64,000 bases of DNA from Euleptes europaea (lineage: Eukaryota; Chordata; Lepidosauria; Squamata; Sphaerodactylidae): positions 23,003,720 to 23,067,719 of the forward strand of contig NC_079331.1 in the NCBI RefSeq assembly GCF_029931775.1, read 5' to 3'. The notes below the pieces were generated by a model, which made no database searches, had not been told where the DNA came from, and was given only the letters and a program-made list of their open reading frames with translations. Position numbers and translations under genes: made by a program. Below, piece after piece: positions 35,301 to 50,300 of this stretch; the first letter of the stretch is position 1, and the number at the start of each line of letters is the position of its first letter.

Positions 35301-38300
35301 CACTGGCATAGTATAGAAAGCAACTAATTAAAAAATGAATCCAAGCACCAGCACAAACTGTGTAAATTTAAGACTACAGATAAGAAAGCAATGATCAGGA
35401 CTTCTGTGCTCATTTATTTTAGTGTTAGAAAACCAAACATGTTGACGCAAAATGATAAATAAGCTTTCCGCTTACACTGAGAAATGCTGAGAGACACCAC
35501 TGAAAATATGAGGTACTAAATATAAGAGGGAAGGGGCTATGGGTCAGGGGTAGAGCATCTGCTTGGCATGCAGAAAGTCCCAGGTTCAATCCCTGGCATC
35601 TGCAGTTAGAGGGACTAGGCAAGTAGGTGATGTGAAAGACCGCTTCCTGAGACCCTGGAGAGCCACTGCTGGTCTGAGCAGACAATACTGACTTTGATGG
35701 ACCAAAGGTCTGATTCAGTATAAGGCAGCTTCATATGTGTGTACAGTAACATTTCTAGATGCCATGGCAACCTGGCATGTTGCATCCATTTCGCATGAAT
35801 TTTAAGAACACCAAAGGTGTTTCCCCTGTGAAACTGACATCAGATTAACAGCTTCTGACTGTTTCTACAGCAAATGATGGCACAGATTTTGAGGAAGAGC
35901 TGACAGAGCCCACGTTGATTTGAAAAGAGACCAGGGTAATAGCTCTGTATGTATTCCTGTTTGAATTTCCCTCTCTGTTACTGCCAGGTATGCCCCTGTT
36001 CCCTCCTGACAAGCATCAGTATCAGCACTACAGTGCTACCAAAGGGTTTTGAACGCTTGAAAGAGACAGGGCAGGTAGTTCTGGAGTAGACAAACAGTGG
36101 GGTAAGAATGCCCTCTTCCAAGACCGCGTCCTTCTTGCATATCTTTTTGCTGGCTGTGTAATAGGAGTAAGGAATAGTTACTTCTAAGCTTGGCATTGGC
36201 CATGGGGCGGTGGGGACAAAGCAAAGGGTAACAGCAGTAGTTCCCACTACGGGAATCTATTTAAACAGTACAGCATAAGTGAATATGGGAGTCAACTACA
36301 TGTGTTTGGAAAGGGAGGCGTCTTTGAACACATGAAGCTGCCTTATACTGAATCAGACCCTTGGTCTATCAAAGTCCATATTGTCTACTCAGACCCACAG
36401 TGGCTCTCTAGGCTAGGGTCTCAGGCAGGGATCTTTCACATCACCTACTTGCCTAGTCCCTTTAACTGGAGATGCTGGGGATTGAACCTGGGACCTTCTG
36501 CTTGCCAAGCAGATGCTCTACCACTGAGCCACGGCCCCTCCCCATTGGTCAAGGGGGGCCAAGCAAAGGGTAACCTGCAGTAAAAATATTATGTTATCTC
36601 TTTCTTTGTGTTTACATGCTGTCTGTGGTTCAGCTTTAACAGACTACTTCATCAGATGCATGAAGTGGACTGGGAAGACAATAGGAGGTTTTTAAGAAGA
36701 GATTAGATGTCCATCTGTCAGCAGTACTGATTCTATGACCTTAAGCAGATGATGAGAAGGAGGGCATCTTGGCCATCTTCTGGGCATGGAGTAGGGGTCA
36801 CTGGGGTTGTGGGGGGAGGTAGTTGTGAATTTCCTGCATTGTGCAGGGGGTTGGACTAGATGACCCTGGTGGTCCCTTCCAACTCTAGCATATGCGGGGC
36901 AGCAAAAGAGAGCCGGCCTGGCATAGTGGTTAGAGTGTTGAACTGGGTCCTGGGACAGTTGAGTTTGAATCCCTGCTCTGTCATGGAAGCTTACCGGGTG
37001 ACCTTGGGCCTGTTACAATCTCACAGCCTAACGTGCCTCACAAGGTGGTTGTTAGGATAAGGTGGAGGAGGAGAGAATGATGTGACAAGGCACTTTGGGT
37101 TCCAATCAGGGAGAATGTGAGATATTAATAAAAAAGCATACAACAATAGATAAGCAGCCATACACGTGGGTTGTTGAACTCAGTTGATTTCAGAGGTGTT
37201 TGAGCAAACTAAGGGCGAAAACGCATGGTCGCTTTAGCCTCCTTTATTCCCTGTTTCAGCCAGGATTCAGCCAGGATTGAACCCATGTTCGGCGAAACGC
37301 ATGCGTTCGGTACTGGCTGAATCCTGGCTGAAACAGGGAATAAAGGAGGCTAAAGCAACCATGCGTTTTCACTGGAAGTTTGCATTTGCATTTATTTATA
37401 TCCCGCTTTTCTCCCCAGTTGGGACTCAAAACAGCATATAGAACATTGTTCTCCCCTCCTCCATTTCCCCACACCAACAACCCTGTGAGATAGGCCAGGC
37501 GAAGATGGGCCTGAGGTCACCCAGTGAGCTTCCATGGTAGAAGTGGGGATTCGAACCGGGTCACCCAGGGTCCTAGTCTGCCTCTCTGTCCATCACACCA
37601 CACTGGTTCTCCCACTGGCAATGTGGAGCATTGCGGCCCAGGTAAGCGAGGTGACTGTATTGGGAATGCAAATACTGTACATTCTAACATGAATCTTGAA
37701 ATGTCTCGGAAGGAATTTGGATCTTTTCCAAAAGAAAAAAATATTGAAACATACTTGCTTTTGGGTTTGCCCTCCTGCTTTCTTGGTTGTGAATGAATAG
37801 ACAAATAATGTGCCAGTAAAAGCAACTGCTTATGAACTATTATGTAGAAAATATTGAGTAAGAGATACAACTAACTGGACCTCCATTCTTTTTTACAGGA
37901 TGTGATCAGTCAAGTTCTTCCTGATGCAACCACAACAGCTTTTGAATGTGAGTACAGCTTGTCTGGAGAGGGCTTTGTGCTGGCATTATTTATTTAAAAA
38001 AATGACAACTACTTATTGTTTATGTTCAGATATGTTACAGTTAAATATTTATAGACGGATTCAAGTTTAATGACAATCCTGAGCTAAGTAATATTTTATT
38101 ATTTAATCACATCTTGAGAGCGCATATTTCTACAATATAGCTTTAATTACCAGCATGACCTTACAGTGCTCTTCGTATGTGCTGCAATTATATCACTCAA
38201 TTTAAATGAAAAGTATAAAGTACCTGGAGGCTTTGTAGGCTGAGATTTTAATTTTCAGATGCTTCTATTATTAAGAACAGAAATCGGCAGCTTTTAGAAG

Positions 38301-41300
38301 AGTGGAATTACAAAGCACAGAGCGTTACACCAGCGTGGCAGCAGAGGGCTAATCTTCCAATGTCATTTTCTCTAGCAGAAGCAATCAGACACCCCCCCCC
38401 CCCCGGCCACACACAAACACCATTCTGTTAGCGCAAGAATACCTGTGGGCAACGCGGACTCCAAAGAGCAAATTCCCAATGGCAGGACTGGTGGTAGTGT
38501 TGTGGTTAAGAACATAAGCTCTGAACTGCATTCCAAAGTGTAAACTTCAACTCAGCTGTGAATTCAGTGAGTGGTCTTCAGCAAGTGACTCTCTTTCTCC
38601 CCCCCCCCCCCACCATATAACATAGGAAAAGCAGTATTGGCCTGCCTGTTGTGTGGGTTCCTTATTTGCATATACAGGTAGAGTATCCCTTATCCGGGCA
38701 TCCCATATCTGGACTGATCTGAAAAGCAGACCCTTCGAGCCAACCTGCCGGCAGATCCATGCTGCCTGCTTTCAATGCTTCCTCTCACCTAAAAAAATAA
38801 AATAACAGTGTCCACTGCATCGTAGGTAGAGACTGAAAGCCTGCCATTGTTAGTTTGTTTTTGTTGCTCTTGTTTAACAGCTGATACAGGTATTCTAGTG
38901 AGACAGTTACTCCTTTGCTTTCTGATGGTTCCATGTACATGTTAAAAATCCCATCCCAATTTGGGTCCCATTTGGGAGCCAGCATGGTGTAGTGGTTAAG
39001 TGCTGTGGTTTGGAGCAGTGGAGTCTGATCTGGAGAACTGGGTTTGATTTCCCACTCCTCCACATGAGCAGTGGAGGCTCATGTGGTGAACTGGATTTGT
39101 TCCCCAACTCCTGAACATGAAGCCAGCTGGGTGACCTTGGGCTAGTCATACTCTCTCAGCCTCACCTACCTCACAGGGTGTCTTTTGTGGGGAGGGGAAG
39201 GGAAGGTGATTGTAAGCTGGTTTGATCCTTCCTTAAGTGGTATAGAAAGTCAGCATATAAAAACCAACTCTTCTTCTTCCCCAAGATATTTCACTATGTA
39301 TATGCAAAAATTCCAATATTCCAATATACGGAAAGATCCAAAATACAGACCACTTCTGGTCCCAAGCAGTCCGGATAAGGGATTCGCAACCTGAACAGAA
39401 TCTAAACATTGAACACATGAACGCATGAGGCTGCCTTATACTGAATCAGACCCTTGGTTCTTCAAAGTCAGTATTGTCTACTCACGCTGGTAGCGGCTCT
39501 CCAGGGTCTCAGGCAGGGGTCTTTCACATCACCTACCTGCCTAGTCCCTTTACCGAGAGATGCCGGGGATTGAACCTGGGACCTTCTGAATGCCAAGCAG
39601 ATGCTCTACCATTGAGCCACAACCCCTCCCCACATTATATTATTGCTGATGAGGAGGAGCTGTTACTTGGAGGAGGGGTTGAGACCTGGGCTGAGAGGTG
39701 ACCACACATTGAAGAATGTAGGTTTGGTCAAGTCAAGGTGCCCCCCTGTGCCCCCCCACTACAGATCACATATTTTTTGCCTTCCTTCCTTGCTTGTCAA
39801 CCTGTTCTGAACTCCAGTCGCAGGCGTTCTGATCAGAGCAGTAACCTCTATTGCGGGCACCATGGGTAGAACCTGCCTGAAAATATGGATTTCATGGCCC
39901 CTTTCTCACATCCACTGCTGCGTTTTCCACTTTTTCTCTTTAGCCTGTCATCTTGCATTGGCGTGACATTGCTTCCCCTGCCATTTAAGTGGCATCAAAA
40001 ATATGTCACGAGTATCGATGCGGCTTGGTTTCTGGGTTATCCTCTTTGTGCTGAAGGCCTGGATTTTACTGGCTCACACATCTTCTCAGCTCCTTGATGG
40101 CTTTCTCGGAGGCCGTTAATTGCCACTGACAGCCGTCTCCTCTCCTGTTTGTTTAGTTATTGCTATCTCCACTGTGTCTTCCGTGGCTGCCTCTACCTGG
40201 GGCCGCCGTTCTCCCTCGCCATTGGACCTTTTATGGGGCCTTTCACTGTCGCATGCCGTGTTGCTACAGATAAAATGGCTAACAACATATGGTTCATTAT
40301 TGCCCTTTTATCCAAACGCTGCCGTTTTGCGCGTGCATGACACACTGTGCCTTTCGCCGTGATTGCTCCCAAAGATTTGGCTGCCATCTGCTGCCTTCTA
40401 TTTGGTGTCTTGAGAGGATGTGACATTAGCAAAAATCTAGGCTTTATTTCATTTTGCTTCTACGTTTGCTTCCCTAATGGGCTGGAAGATCACAGATGTG
40501 TTCTAGGCAAGCAGAGGGTCTTGGTGAACGAACTTTGAACCTCTGCGTAGCATGGAATCATTTCGAGGGAGATTCCAGGATACTTTTTGAAGCGACTGGT
40601 AAAGAATCCTACTTAATCTGATGGATACAATATCTCGGGTGGGGGAGCGTAAACTGTATCTGGGGGCAGTATTTCCCTCCTATCAAATAGCTCATTTGTA
40701 CAGACCTGGCTTCTTTTAACTTTCCTTTCCTTTTATCCCTTAGAAGCTCCTTGATCAATTGATCTTGAGCAGCATATATCTAGTGTTGGAGGGATATAAG
40801 GACTGAAACAAATCTTGCCACTGACAATGTAGCCTTGGGGTCCCTATCACTTAGTAAAAAAGGCGTTATGTCAGTCACAGAGGCGTTGGATTTGTATATT
40901 AAAAGGGGGGAAATATAGTGCGATCGAAGTTCCTCGTAAAAGCGGCATTCCAAAAGGGCATGGGCTAATGAGTCAATAGAGCCAGAAGAGCAAGGGCAGA
41001 TCCTGTCTGAGTATGGTATATTCAGAATTCTGCCTGCATTACCATAGAAGGGTTAGCATTCAATCTAGCTAAGCAAAAAGCTCTACAGAGACGAGGAGTT
41101 GTTAGATAATATGTATAGGCAGGCAGACCACGTGGAGGGGGTATTCCGAAGAACTGGGATGAACAGACACGACGAGCACGAAAAGTAGTGCTGTTATAAT
41201 CGAGCTCTTTAATGCGCTTTTTAATTTTGGCAAAAGCTTCAGTTTTCCCAAGATCTGATAACATATCCTGCGAGAAACCCAACAACGCCAGTTTCTCATC

Positions 41301-44300
41301 TAAGATTTTTTGCCATGAGGATTTAAAAGGGTCATGCTTCAGAGAAGCTAGGAACCCCTCAGTGCTAAAGCACAGTTTAAGGTGTAGTTTAAAGGCGGCC
41401 AACCACGCCCTAGCTTCAAGTGACATTTGGCCAAACTCGGAACGAAGAGTAACGCCAGCAACACATTGAGGGGCATTTAGGAGTTTTCGTAAGAACTGAA
41501 GCAGTGGACGATCTATAGATTCATTGATGACTGTAATCCAGATGGTAACACCGAAGAGGATAATTGGGGTAATTTTCAGGTTAAAAACCTGAATAGCCCC
41601 TGGAATATATTTGCCACCTTTGGTGTGAAAAAAATTGACAATAGCACCAACCCCAGGTTTAATTTTGTTGGACACTGCTTTTTGATGGGCATTCCAATTT
41701 AGGTTATGGGAAAACAGAATGCCAAGGTAAACAAACTCCTTGACTTGGTCAACCTCAAAGCCATCTAATACCCAGCGAAAAGGAGGCATTTTTCTCCTCT
41801 TAGTGAAGATCATAATCTTAGATTTATGATGGTTTATTTTAAGACCTTCCCTAGATCAGTACTCAGAAAAAGTTTGCAGGCTTCTTTTAACATCAGGAAA
41901 TGCCTGTCTTCTTTGGAGTAAGCCCAACTGAATAGACCTGAGTTAGGGTTCTGAGTAGACCTGCTCAGGATTGCTATCTTGTCTTGTGTTTAAAACTAAT
42001 CTGCAGGCATCTCAGTGGCTTAGGTGAGCTTTTTAGCTCTTACAAATTGTAGCCCTTGCCACAAAATATGCTTTCAAGGCACCTTTTTTTTTAAGGCGCC
42101 CATTTTCTTTTATTTTCATTCGCTTTCTCCCCATTTGGAGTTTTTATTGCAGTTGCTATTGTAATGACCTCAGCAGTGTGATGTAGTGGTTAGAGTGTCA
42201 GACTGGAATTTGGGAGATCCAGGTTCAAATTCCCACTCTGCCATGGAAGTTCACTGGATGACCGTGGGCCAGTCATGTACTCTCGCCCTGTCCTACCTCA
42301 CAGGGTTTTTGTGGGGATAAAAATGGAGAAGCGGAGAACAATGAAAGCCACTTTTTGTCTCCATTGGAGAGAAAAGCAAGGTATAAATGAAGATGCGAAG
42401 AGCTATCCCGGAGTGAGAGGAATGGTGTTGTAGGGCGACACACTCAAGAGCCGCTCAGTCCTCAAGGGCGGCATTCAGGCATCATGACAAACCTCTCTTT
42501 GTGACAAGCACAGACACTCACCCGCTTGCTGCGTTTCTGTGCTCCCAGCCTTCTCCCCTCGCGTGTGAAATGTGATTGGAAGTGTCCTGGTCTGAGAAGC
42601 CTTCGATCAGGTGTTAGTGACAAATCGAACTTCCGATAGCGTAAAAGCCTGTTGCGGGTGCTAACGGCTGTGTTGTGATCGCCAAACAACATAGCTTTGA
42701 AGTCACATTCCAGTTTGTCATGGTGTCCAAATGCAAGAGCATGGCTAAATGGGAGTTTCTTTCCTCCCTACAAACCAGGGTTTAAATCCAGGCTAAATTT
42801 CCCAGAAGCAGAACAGAACTTCTGCCCCCCCCCCCTTCGCCCACTGTGGTCCCCTGATTTTCATGAAGCGGTTTCCTGGGGATCAGGAGACCCCATGGAG
42901 CAAAATAGGGGTGGTCTGCAGCGTGAAGTGGAAATCGCCCATTTAATCTGGATTCAACTCTAGGGATCAGACTGGGATTAAACCGTGGGCCAAGCGAGAA
43001 TACAGCATCACCAGCAACGGCCTCTGCCGTCTGTCTTTGGACAACCCTAAGGAAGGAGAGATCCCAGCTTTTCCAAGCAAATTGTTTCAGAGCTGAATTG
43101 TCTCTCCTTAGTATTTTATACTGTATCTAACTTGGAGACCCTAATGGATGCATTGTGGACCACCCCACCCCCAAACTGTGCAGCTTTTTATCTCTTAAGA
43201 GTTCATTTGAATGCTGGGCTCCATATGCAGTTGCTGAGGTCTACTTCAGGAAGAGGTTTGTGTCCTGTTCTCCCCCCCCCCCCCGCAATTGAGTGGAATA
43301 GCAGTTGGATGCTGATACTCATCTGAAACAGTCAGCTCAGAACACATCCATATCCTTCTGTCTGCTTCTGTTCATATTGCAGATTCCTCCACTGCCTTAT
43401 TTCTTATTGCTGTACATCCAATTCCTGTTCAGCTTCCATGGGTTAAGTTTCCATTCTTTCTGGGGATGTTCTTTGGGTTTTTACCCCCTGAATTAAGAAC
43501 TTTTAACATGCCCCTTGGACTCACCCCCCTCTTTTTTTTTTTTTTTTACAGATGAAGATGAGGATGGTGATCGGATTACTGTTCGAAGTGATGAAGAAAT
43601 GAAAGCGATGCTATCCTATGTAGGTAGATCCTGTGACCTGTTGGACTAAGATTCCCTGGCAGACTCCTGCTGTGTAGGAGACTTGGAGCTGAATGGGAGA
43701 GGCACAGATGACGTGCCCTCATTTCAGTATGGCTGGGGCAGAAGCAAGTTTGGAGTGTTGTGATCTGCATTTTTTTCTTCTCTTTCTGGTAACATCCAAC
43801 TGGTGCAAAGGAGGCATCAGAACTTGTGTTTTCCCTCCAGTATAATATCAGCTGAAAGTGTGGTTGGAGTCTTGCATAAAAGTTTGAAATGTACCCTCTT
43901 TAAAAAGCAACAACAACGTGTACACTTACAGATCATATCACATGAACATTAAGAATAATGCATTCTAATGACTTTTGCATTGGGTATAGGCATGCTAAAT
44001 GGACTATCAATTTCTTATATTTTTTATGCAGTACTTAAAGTAACGGCTCATTAAAAATGAACCCCTCAGCTCTAAAAAATTTTTTTTTAAAAAAACACAA
44101 AATCTGCTTTTATCAGAGGCTTTTCACCCCTCCTCTCAGAAGAGTTATATTTTCGCTGCAGGCTCAGCATGCAGGGAAGATTTAAAGATGGCATTGTCTT
44201 TTTTAATAACTATAAAAATGTGAAAACAGGGCTACTTATTGAATCACAATGACTTGTATATAAGGTTATAAATGACTTTTCCTTTGTGTTTTATAAATGA

Positions 44301-47300
44301 ACACGAGGGTGGCCGTTAACATTAGTTTTTCGGCAAAACAGAGTAACGTATATTATTCAGCGCCAGTCTTCTCTGTATTTTGTTTTAGAGGGAGATGGTA
44401 GTTGACAGTTCTTCAGAGCAGGTCTGAGTTTTATATTGTGTTCCTTCAGCCCAGCCTTTTTGCTTCTGGAGTGCCGCTGCACGCACCACCATTCACTGTT
44501 TCCAGCTGCTGTCCTGTCATCACTGGGCCGCTCACCTCTTCTCTCCAAGATCAGAGGAGCATGCCTATTATCTTAGGTGCTGTGGAACACAGGCAGGAGA
44601 ATGCTGCTGCAGTCGTCTTGTTTGTGGGCTCCCTAGAGGCACCTCGTTGGCCACTGTGTGAACAGACTGCTGGACTTGATGGGCCTTGGTCTGATCCAGC
44701 AGGGCTTTTCTTATGTTCTTACGTTCTTTCTTATGTTCATCTCAGCTTCGCATCTCTTTCTCCCCCAGAACATCCTTTGCCATTGCGGAAAACAGGGAAG
44801 CTTAAGCACGCAGGAACTCTGTTGGGCAACGGATCCAACTGTACAAATAGGTCTGTGCTTTGACGTGGTGTTCCTCAACCGCCAGCACATTCATGCTCTG
44901 TGGCAAATCGTTATTGAGAACGAGGGAAATAGGTTAGGGAGAGGCCCTGGCTTAGTTGTGGGGCACGTGCTTTGCATGCAGAAGGTCCCATATCGGGCAG
45001 CTAGCGTAGGGTAGTTGTTAGGGTGTTGGGATAGGACTGTGGATACCTGGGTTTGAGTCCCCACTCTGCCATGAAGCTCACTGGGCCGCTCACATACTGT
45101 CAGCCCAGCTGGATCAGACCAGTGGTCCATCCAATCCAGTGTCCTGCTTTACACGGCAGCCCAACCAGTGGCCCTGGAGGGCCAACAAACAGGACGTAGA
45201 GGCCGAGGCCTTCTGCTTATGTTGCCTCCTAGCACTGAATTTTGGAGGTTGACTCTCTCTCTGAAGGCTGAGGTTCCCTTAACTCACCATGGCTAGTAGC
45301 CGTTCATAGAATCATAGAGTTGGAAGGGACCACCAGGGACATCTAGCCCAACCCCCTTCACAATGCAGGAAATTCACAATTACCCCCCCACACACACACA
45401 CACAGTGACCCCTACTCCATGCCCAGAAGATGGCCAAGATTCCCTCCCTCTCATCTGCCTAAGGTCATAGAATCAGCATTGCTGACAGATGGCCATCTAG
45501 TCTCTGCTTAAAAACCTCCAGGGAAGGAGTGCTTACCACCTCCCAAGGAAGCCTGTTCCACCGAGCAACTGCTCTAACTGTTAGAAAATTCTTCCTCGTG
45601 TCTAGACGGAAATTCTTTTGATTTAATTTCAACCCGTTGGTTCTGGTCTGACCTTCTGGGGCAACAGAAAACAACTCAGCACCATCCTCTATATGATGGT
45701 CCTACAAGTACTTGAAGATGGTTCTCATATCTCCTCTCAGTCTTCTCCTCTTCAGGCTAAACATACTCAGCTCCTTCAACCTTTCCTCATAGGACTTGGT
45801 CTCCAGACCCCTCACCATCTTTGTTGCCTTTCTCTGGACATGTTCCAGCTTGTCTACATCTTTCTTAAATTGTGGTGAAATGGACCTCTCCACGGTGAAT
45901 CCACCTAACTGCACCCCCCCACCCCCAGGCTTGTCAAGAGCGTTGGGTGGAGGAAGGGTGAGCCTACCATGGTTGCATGAGTTCCTTGCAGACAGGGCGG
46001 GATAACAATGTGCTCGGTTCACCCCCCACGTCCACAAAACAATGGAAGGTGGCTAAAGGTATGCTTCCTGTCTGGCACTTTGCAGGACACGGTCACAGTA
46101 TGTGGCTGCATTCCACATTGTGAGCCATGTGTTGCTCAGGCCGGAGCCACGTGATGCAAAAAGAGGGCACCCCATGGGCAGTTTGAGAAGCAGCTGTGAT
46201 AGTAAGTTCAGGGCATTTTTCTGGAGTGTTTGCAGGGTTGGGTGACCTGTTTCCGAGAATGTTGCTGTGCAGACATCTAGAACAGGGGTCCCCAGCATGG
46301 TGCCCATGGGCACCATGGCATCCACCACCTTTCCTGGTGCCCCCCTCCCCAAGTGTTTTTAGAAAGTGAGTTGGGCTTTTCCTCAGCAAGGCTTCTGATG
46401 GGCCGTTGGAGAGTTTTTTGGGTGTGCTCTGGCGGTGGCAGCCTCCGCAGCACAGGAATATTGACTGCGTGACTGAAGGCAAGCTGCAGCAACCATTTTG
46501 TGGCCGGCTCCACCTCCTGCGGCAGCTCTTTTGTGGCAGCCGTTTTGTGGCTGCGCCTGCCACACTGTGTCAGAGTTCCAAGGTGCCTGCGGTATCAAAA
46601 AAGTTGGGGACCCCTGGTCTAGAAAGGTGAAAGTGAGGATTAGTTTTTAACTGAAAAATAAATGATATAATAGAGACTAACTCTGGAGAAGGCTATTGTG
46701 GGTCGTTTTGTTTTCATTTGACCTTCATATCTTTGTTGGCTTTAAAATTCTGCCACAAGCTGCTTTCAAAGTCGCATCATAATAATTGTGCTTTTCTGGG
46801 ACACGTGGAATTTTTTTTTAATTACTCGTTTTAGAAATCCTGCAGCAAGATAATCGAAATGAATTTCTGATTGTACCTCATGGTTAATTAAGAGAGAGGC
46901 GTGAAGCGACGGTGGAGCCCGCTCTGCCACTGTGGGCTTCTCTTGGTATAAAAAGGCAGTAATTTTTTTGACAGCCACTGATTGGAAAGTTGCTCGCAGC
47001 CATCTAGAAGCAAGGGGGTACACGTTTTGGATCAATAACTGGCAAATTTTCCATTAAAAAGAATACCTGAACAATGTTCCAAATAGCCACTGGCACCTTA
47101 ACTTTCCATGGCAACCTCAAGTGCTCATATGTGGAGGACAAATCATTTTTGGACAATTTTTCCAGACTATTTGTTAACAGTTATTGCTGTCCCAAAAGGT
47201 TGACAGTTGACATGATGGATATTTCATTTACTTGTCATCTCTGTTTGAGTAATAGAGAAGGCCACGTGAGCTCCTTTTTCTTTTTCTTTTTTTGGGTGTG

Positions 47301-50300
47301 TGGGTGTAAAGCAACAAAGGACAAAATCTACTGGGAACCTCTTGTGTAAGCCCCAGTGGGATGAATGGGAGTTTTGGCTCAGAAACTGGCATGGGGCCTT
47401 AGAGCACGCGTCTGATAGTAAGGAGAAGCTTTCCTAAGTTATGAACATCACAGCCCTGCTGGATCAGACCAATGAGGGTCCATCTAGGAAGAAGAGTCGG
47501 CTTTTATATGCCAACTTTCTCTACCACTTAAGGGAGAATCAAACCAGCTTACAATCACCTTTTCTTCCCCTCCCCACAACAGACACCCTGTGAGGTAGGT
47601 GAGGCTGAGAGAGCTGTGACTAGCCCAAGGTGACCCAGATGGCTTCATGTGTAGGAGTGGGGAAACATCCAGTTCACCAGATGAGCCTCCACCACTCATG
47701 TGGAGGAGTAGGGGATCAAACTCAGTTCTCCAGATCAGAGTCCACCGCTCCAAACCACCGCTCTTAACCGCTACACCATGCTGGCTCTAGTCCAGCATCC
47801 CATTTCACACAATGGCCAGCCAGTTCCTCTGGAGGGCCAGCAAACAGAGCACAGCGTCTGAGGCCTTCCTCTGTTGCTACCTGCTGGCTCTGGTGTTCAG
47901 GGGTTGACTGCCTCTAGATATGGAGGTTCCCTTTAGTCACCATGGCTAGTAACCGCCGATGGTCCTGTCCTCCATAAATCTGGCCTTCAGGCTAGTGCAG
48001 AAGAGTATACTGGTGTGGTATGTAGCAAGGCTGCACAGTTGCTGATTTACCTGTTATTTGGGGAGGGGGCTGTGGCTCAGTGGCAGAGCATCTGTTTTGC
48101 ATGCAGAAGGTCCCAGGTCCAATCCCTGGCCTCTCCAGTTAAAGGGACTAGGCAAGTAGGTGATGGGAAAGACCTCTGCCTGAGACCCTGGAGAGCCACT
48201 GCCGGTCTGAGTACACAATACTGACTTTGATGGACTAAGGGTCTGATTCAGTACAAGGCAGCTTCATGTGTACCTGGGTTCCAATTTCTGGGCGGCTGTG
48301 TCTGAACATCAGAATTGCCTTGCTGGGCTAGCACAAAAGTCTGCCTGGTCCTGCCTTCTGCCTCTTAACAGCACATGGCGGGATGCTTCTGGCCCCTCAC
48401 AAGGAGCAGGACGTGAAGGCAGTGCCCCCCTCCTCTTTGCCCCCAGCCTCTGGGACCTGAAGGAGTTTCCAGATAACTATCATGACTAACATTTGAGTCC
48501 GGTAGCACCTTAAAGAGTAAAGATTTCTCTGGCAAAGGGATCTTTGACACACACAAGCTCATACCCTGGAACTCTTGTCAGTCTTGAAGGCGCTATTGTA
48601 CTTGAATCTTGCTTTTCTACTACAGACCAACACAGCTGCCCACCTGATACTATTTTATTTGTTTTACAAAATGTATAGCCTGCCTTTCTGCCCTCACAGG
48701 GGCCACCAAGGCAGCTATCATGACTAGCAGGCATTCATGGATTTTAGTCCTTCGCTTAATCCATTTTATTTTTAAATCTAGTGGCTGTCATTCAGCTGGC
48801 AAAGCGAGAATGCTGCTGACCACAGAGATGTCGTGGGAAGAAATTACCATTCTTGTTCTTTGTACAAAATATGGGCTGTGTGTTCAAAGGCCCACTGCTA
48901 AAAAGGGGGAGGGGCGATCATTCTGCGTTCAACAAGGGTATAAAAGTGTTTTGTGGCAATCACACGGGTTAGCTGCTATTTAATTTATTTTCTGTTCTGC
49001 GACTAATGTGTGCTCTCTACAATTTGTGAACTGTGCAAGAGATACAAACGTTGTTAGGCTTTGTAGGTGACTGGGTAATCTCTCTCTTTCTTATCTCTTC
49101 ATCTCTTGCAGTATTACACCACAGTGATGGAGCAGCAAGTGAATGGCCAATTAGTTGTGCCTCTGCAAATCTACCCAAGAGGTAATGTGTTGAAAGTTCT
49201 CATCTTTGGCAGTTAAGCCAGCAGTAACATTTTCTGGAAGTTCAGAGGTGTATAACATGGCATCTGCCTCTTACTTTTGGGCAGAGGACTCTGTTGTTCT
49301 CAGGATGCAGTAGATGTTGCAAACAAACAGCCTGTTGAACTTGCAAGACTGAGCTTGCATTGTGTGTATTTGTTTACATTTGAAAATGGTGCGCCCCTGT
49401 GTGAGCGCATGTGCTGAGATGCAAAGCAGGCCGGCACAGTCTGTGAAACGCTGCTCGCCAGCACTTTTTATGGGCTCCCAGGCTCTTCCGGGTTTTTATT
49501 GTCTGTCTGGGACTGCAAAAACAGTCATGTTGTCAAGGGCTGGGGAAAGGGGTCTGCCCTTGATTCATATATACATGGTGTAGTTTTCCTAATCTGCTCA
49601 GGAGCCCCTCCCTTTCCAGTCCCTGAAAGGACAGCCCTTAATCAGTGAGGTAGTTTTGAATTCTCTTTGCAATAAATTAATTGAAATAATTAAAAATTAA
49701 ACTTCCTCTGTTAACTGGTAACTGTACAAATAGTCATAGCATGAGCTTCCTAATTAAAACACTAGACTTTTCATTACTTATAACTCTCTGAAGTTTGAAT
49801 TGGGCAATTAAGCAACAGAATCGCTAACACGTTCTAATGTCTCCAAAGGAGGCTGACGGTTCTGGCAGTTTAGAGATTGTTTGCGTGGAAGAGAGCTTGG
49901 ACAGGAGAATATGTGGTGACCCTTTTTCATTCTTGTCTAGGCAAGTAGAGAATTCCAGTGGTTCCAGCAATCATCTTGCAGCACATCAGCTTCTTAGCTC
50001 TTGTGGGTGCTCAGCAAATGCAGATCTCAAAAGAGAGCTTAATTTTTGGAAGTGCCGACTTGGATAGCAGTTAGTCTGCTTTTCAAAGACAAGATTCAGT
50101 GGCGAAAAATGTAATGCTAGGAAAAACTGAAGGCAGCAGGAAAAGAGGAAGACCCAACATGAGATGGATTGACTCTATAAAGGAAGCCACGGCCCTCAAT
50201 TTGCATGGCCTGAGCAAGGCTGTTAAGGATAGAATGTTTTGGAGGTCATTAATTCATAGGGTTGCTAGAAGTGAGAAGCGACTTACTGACGCATTATCAC

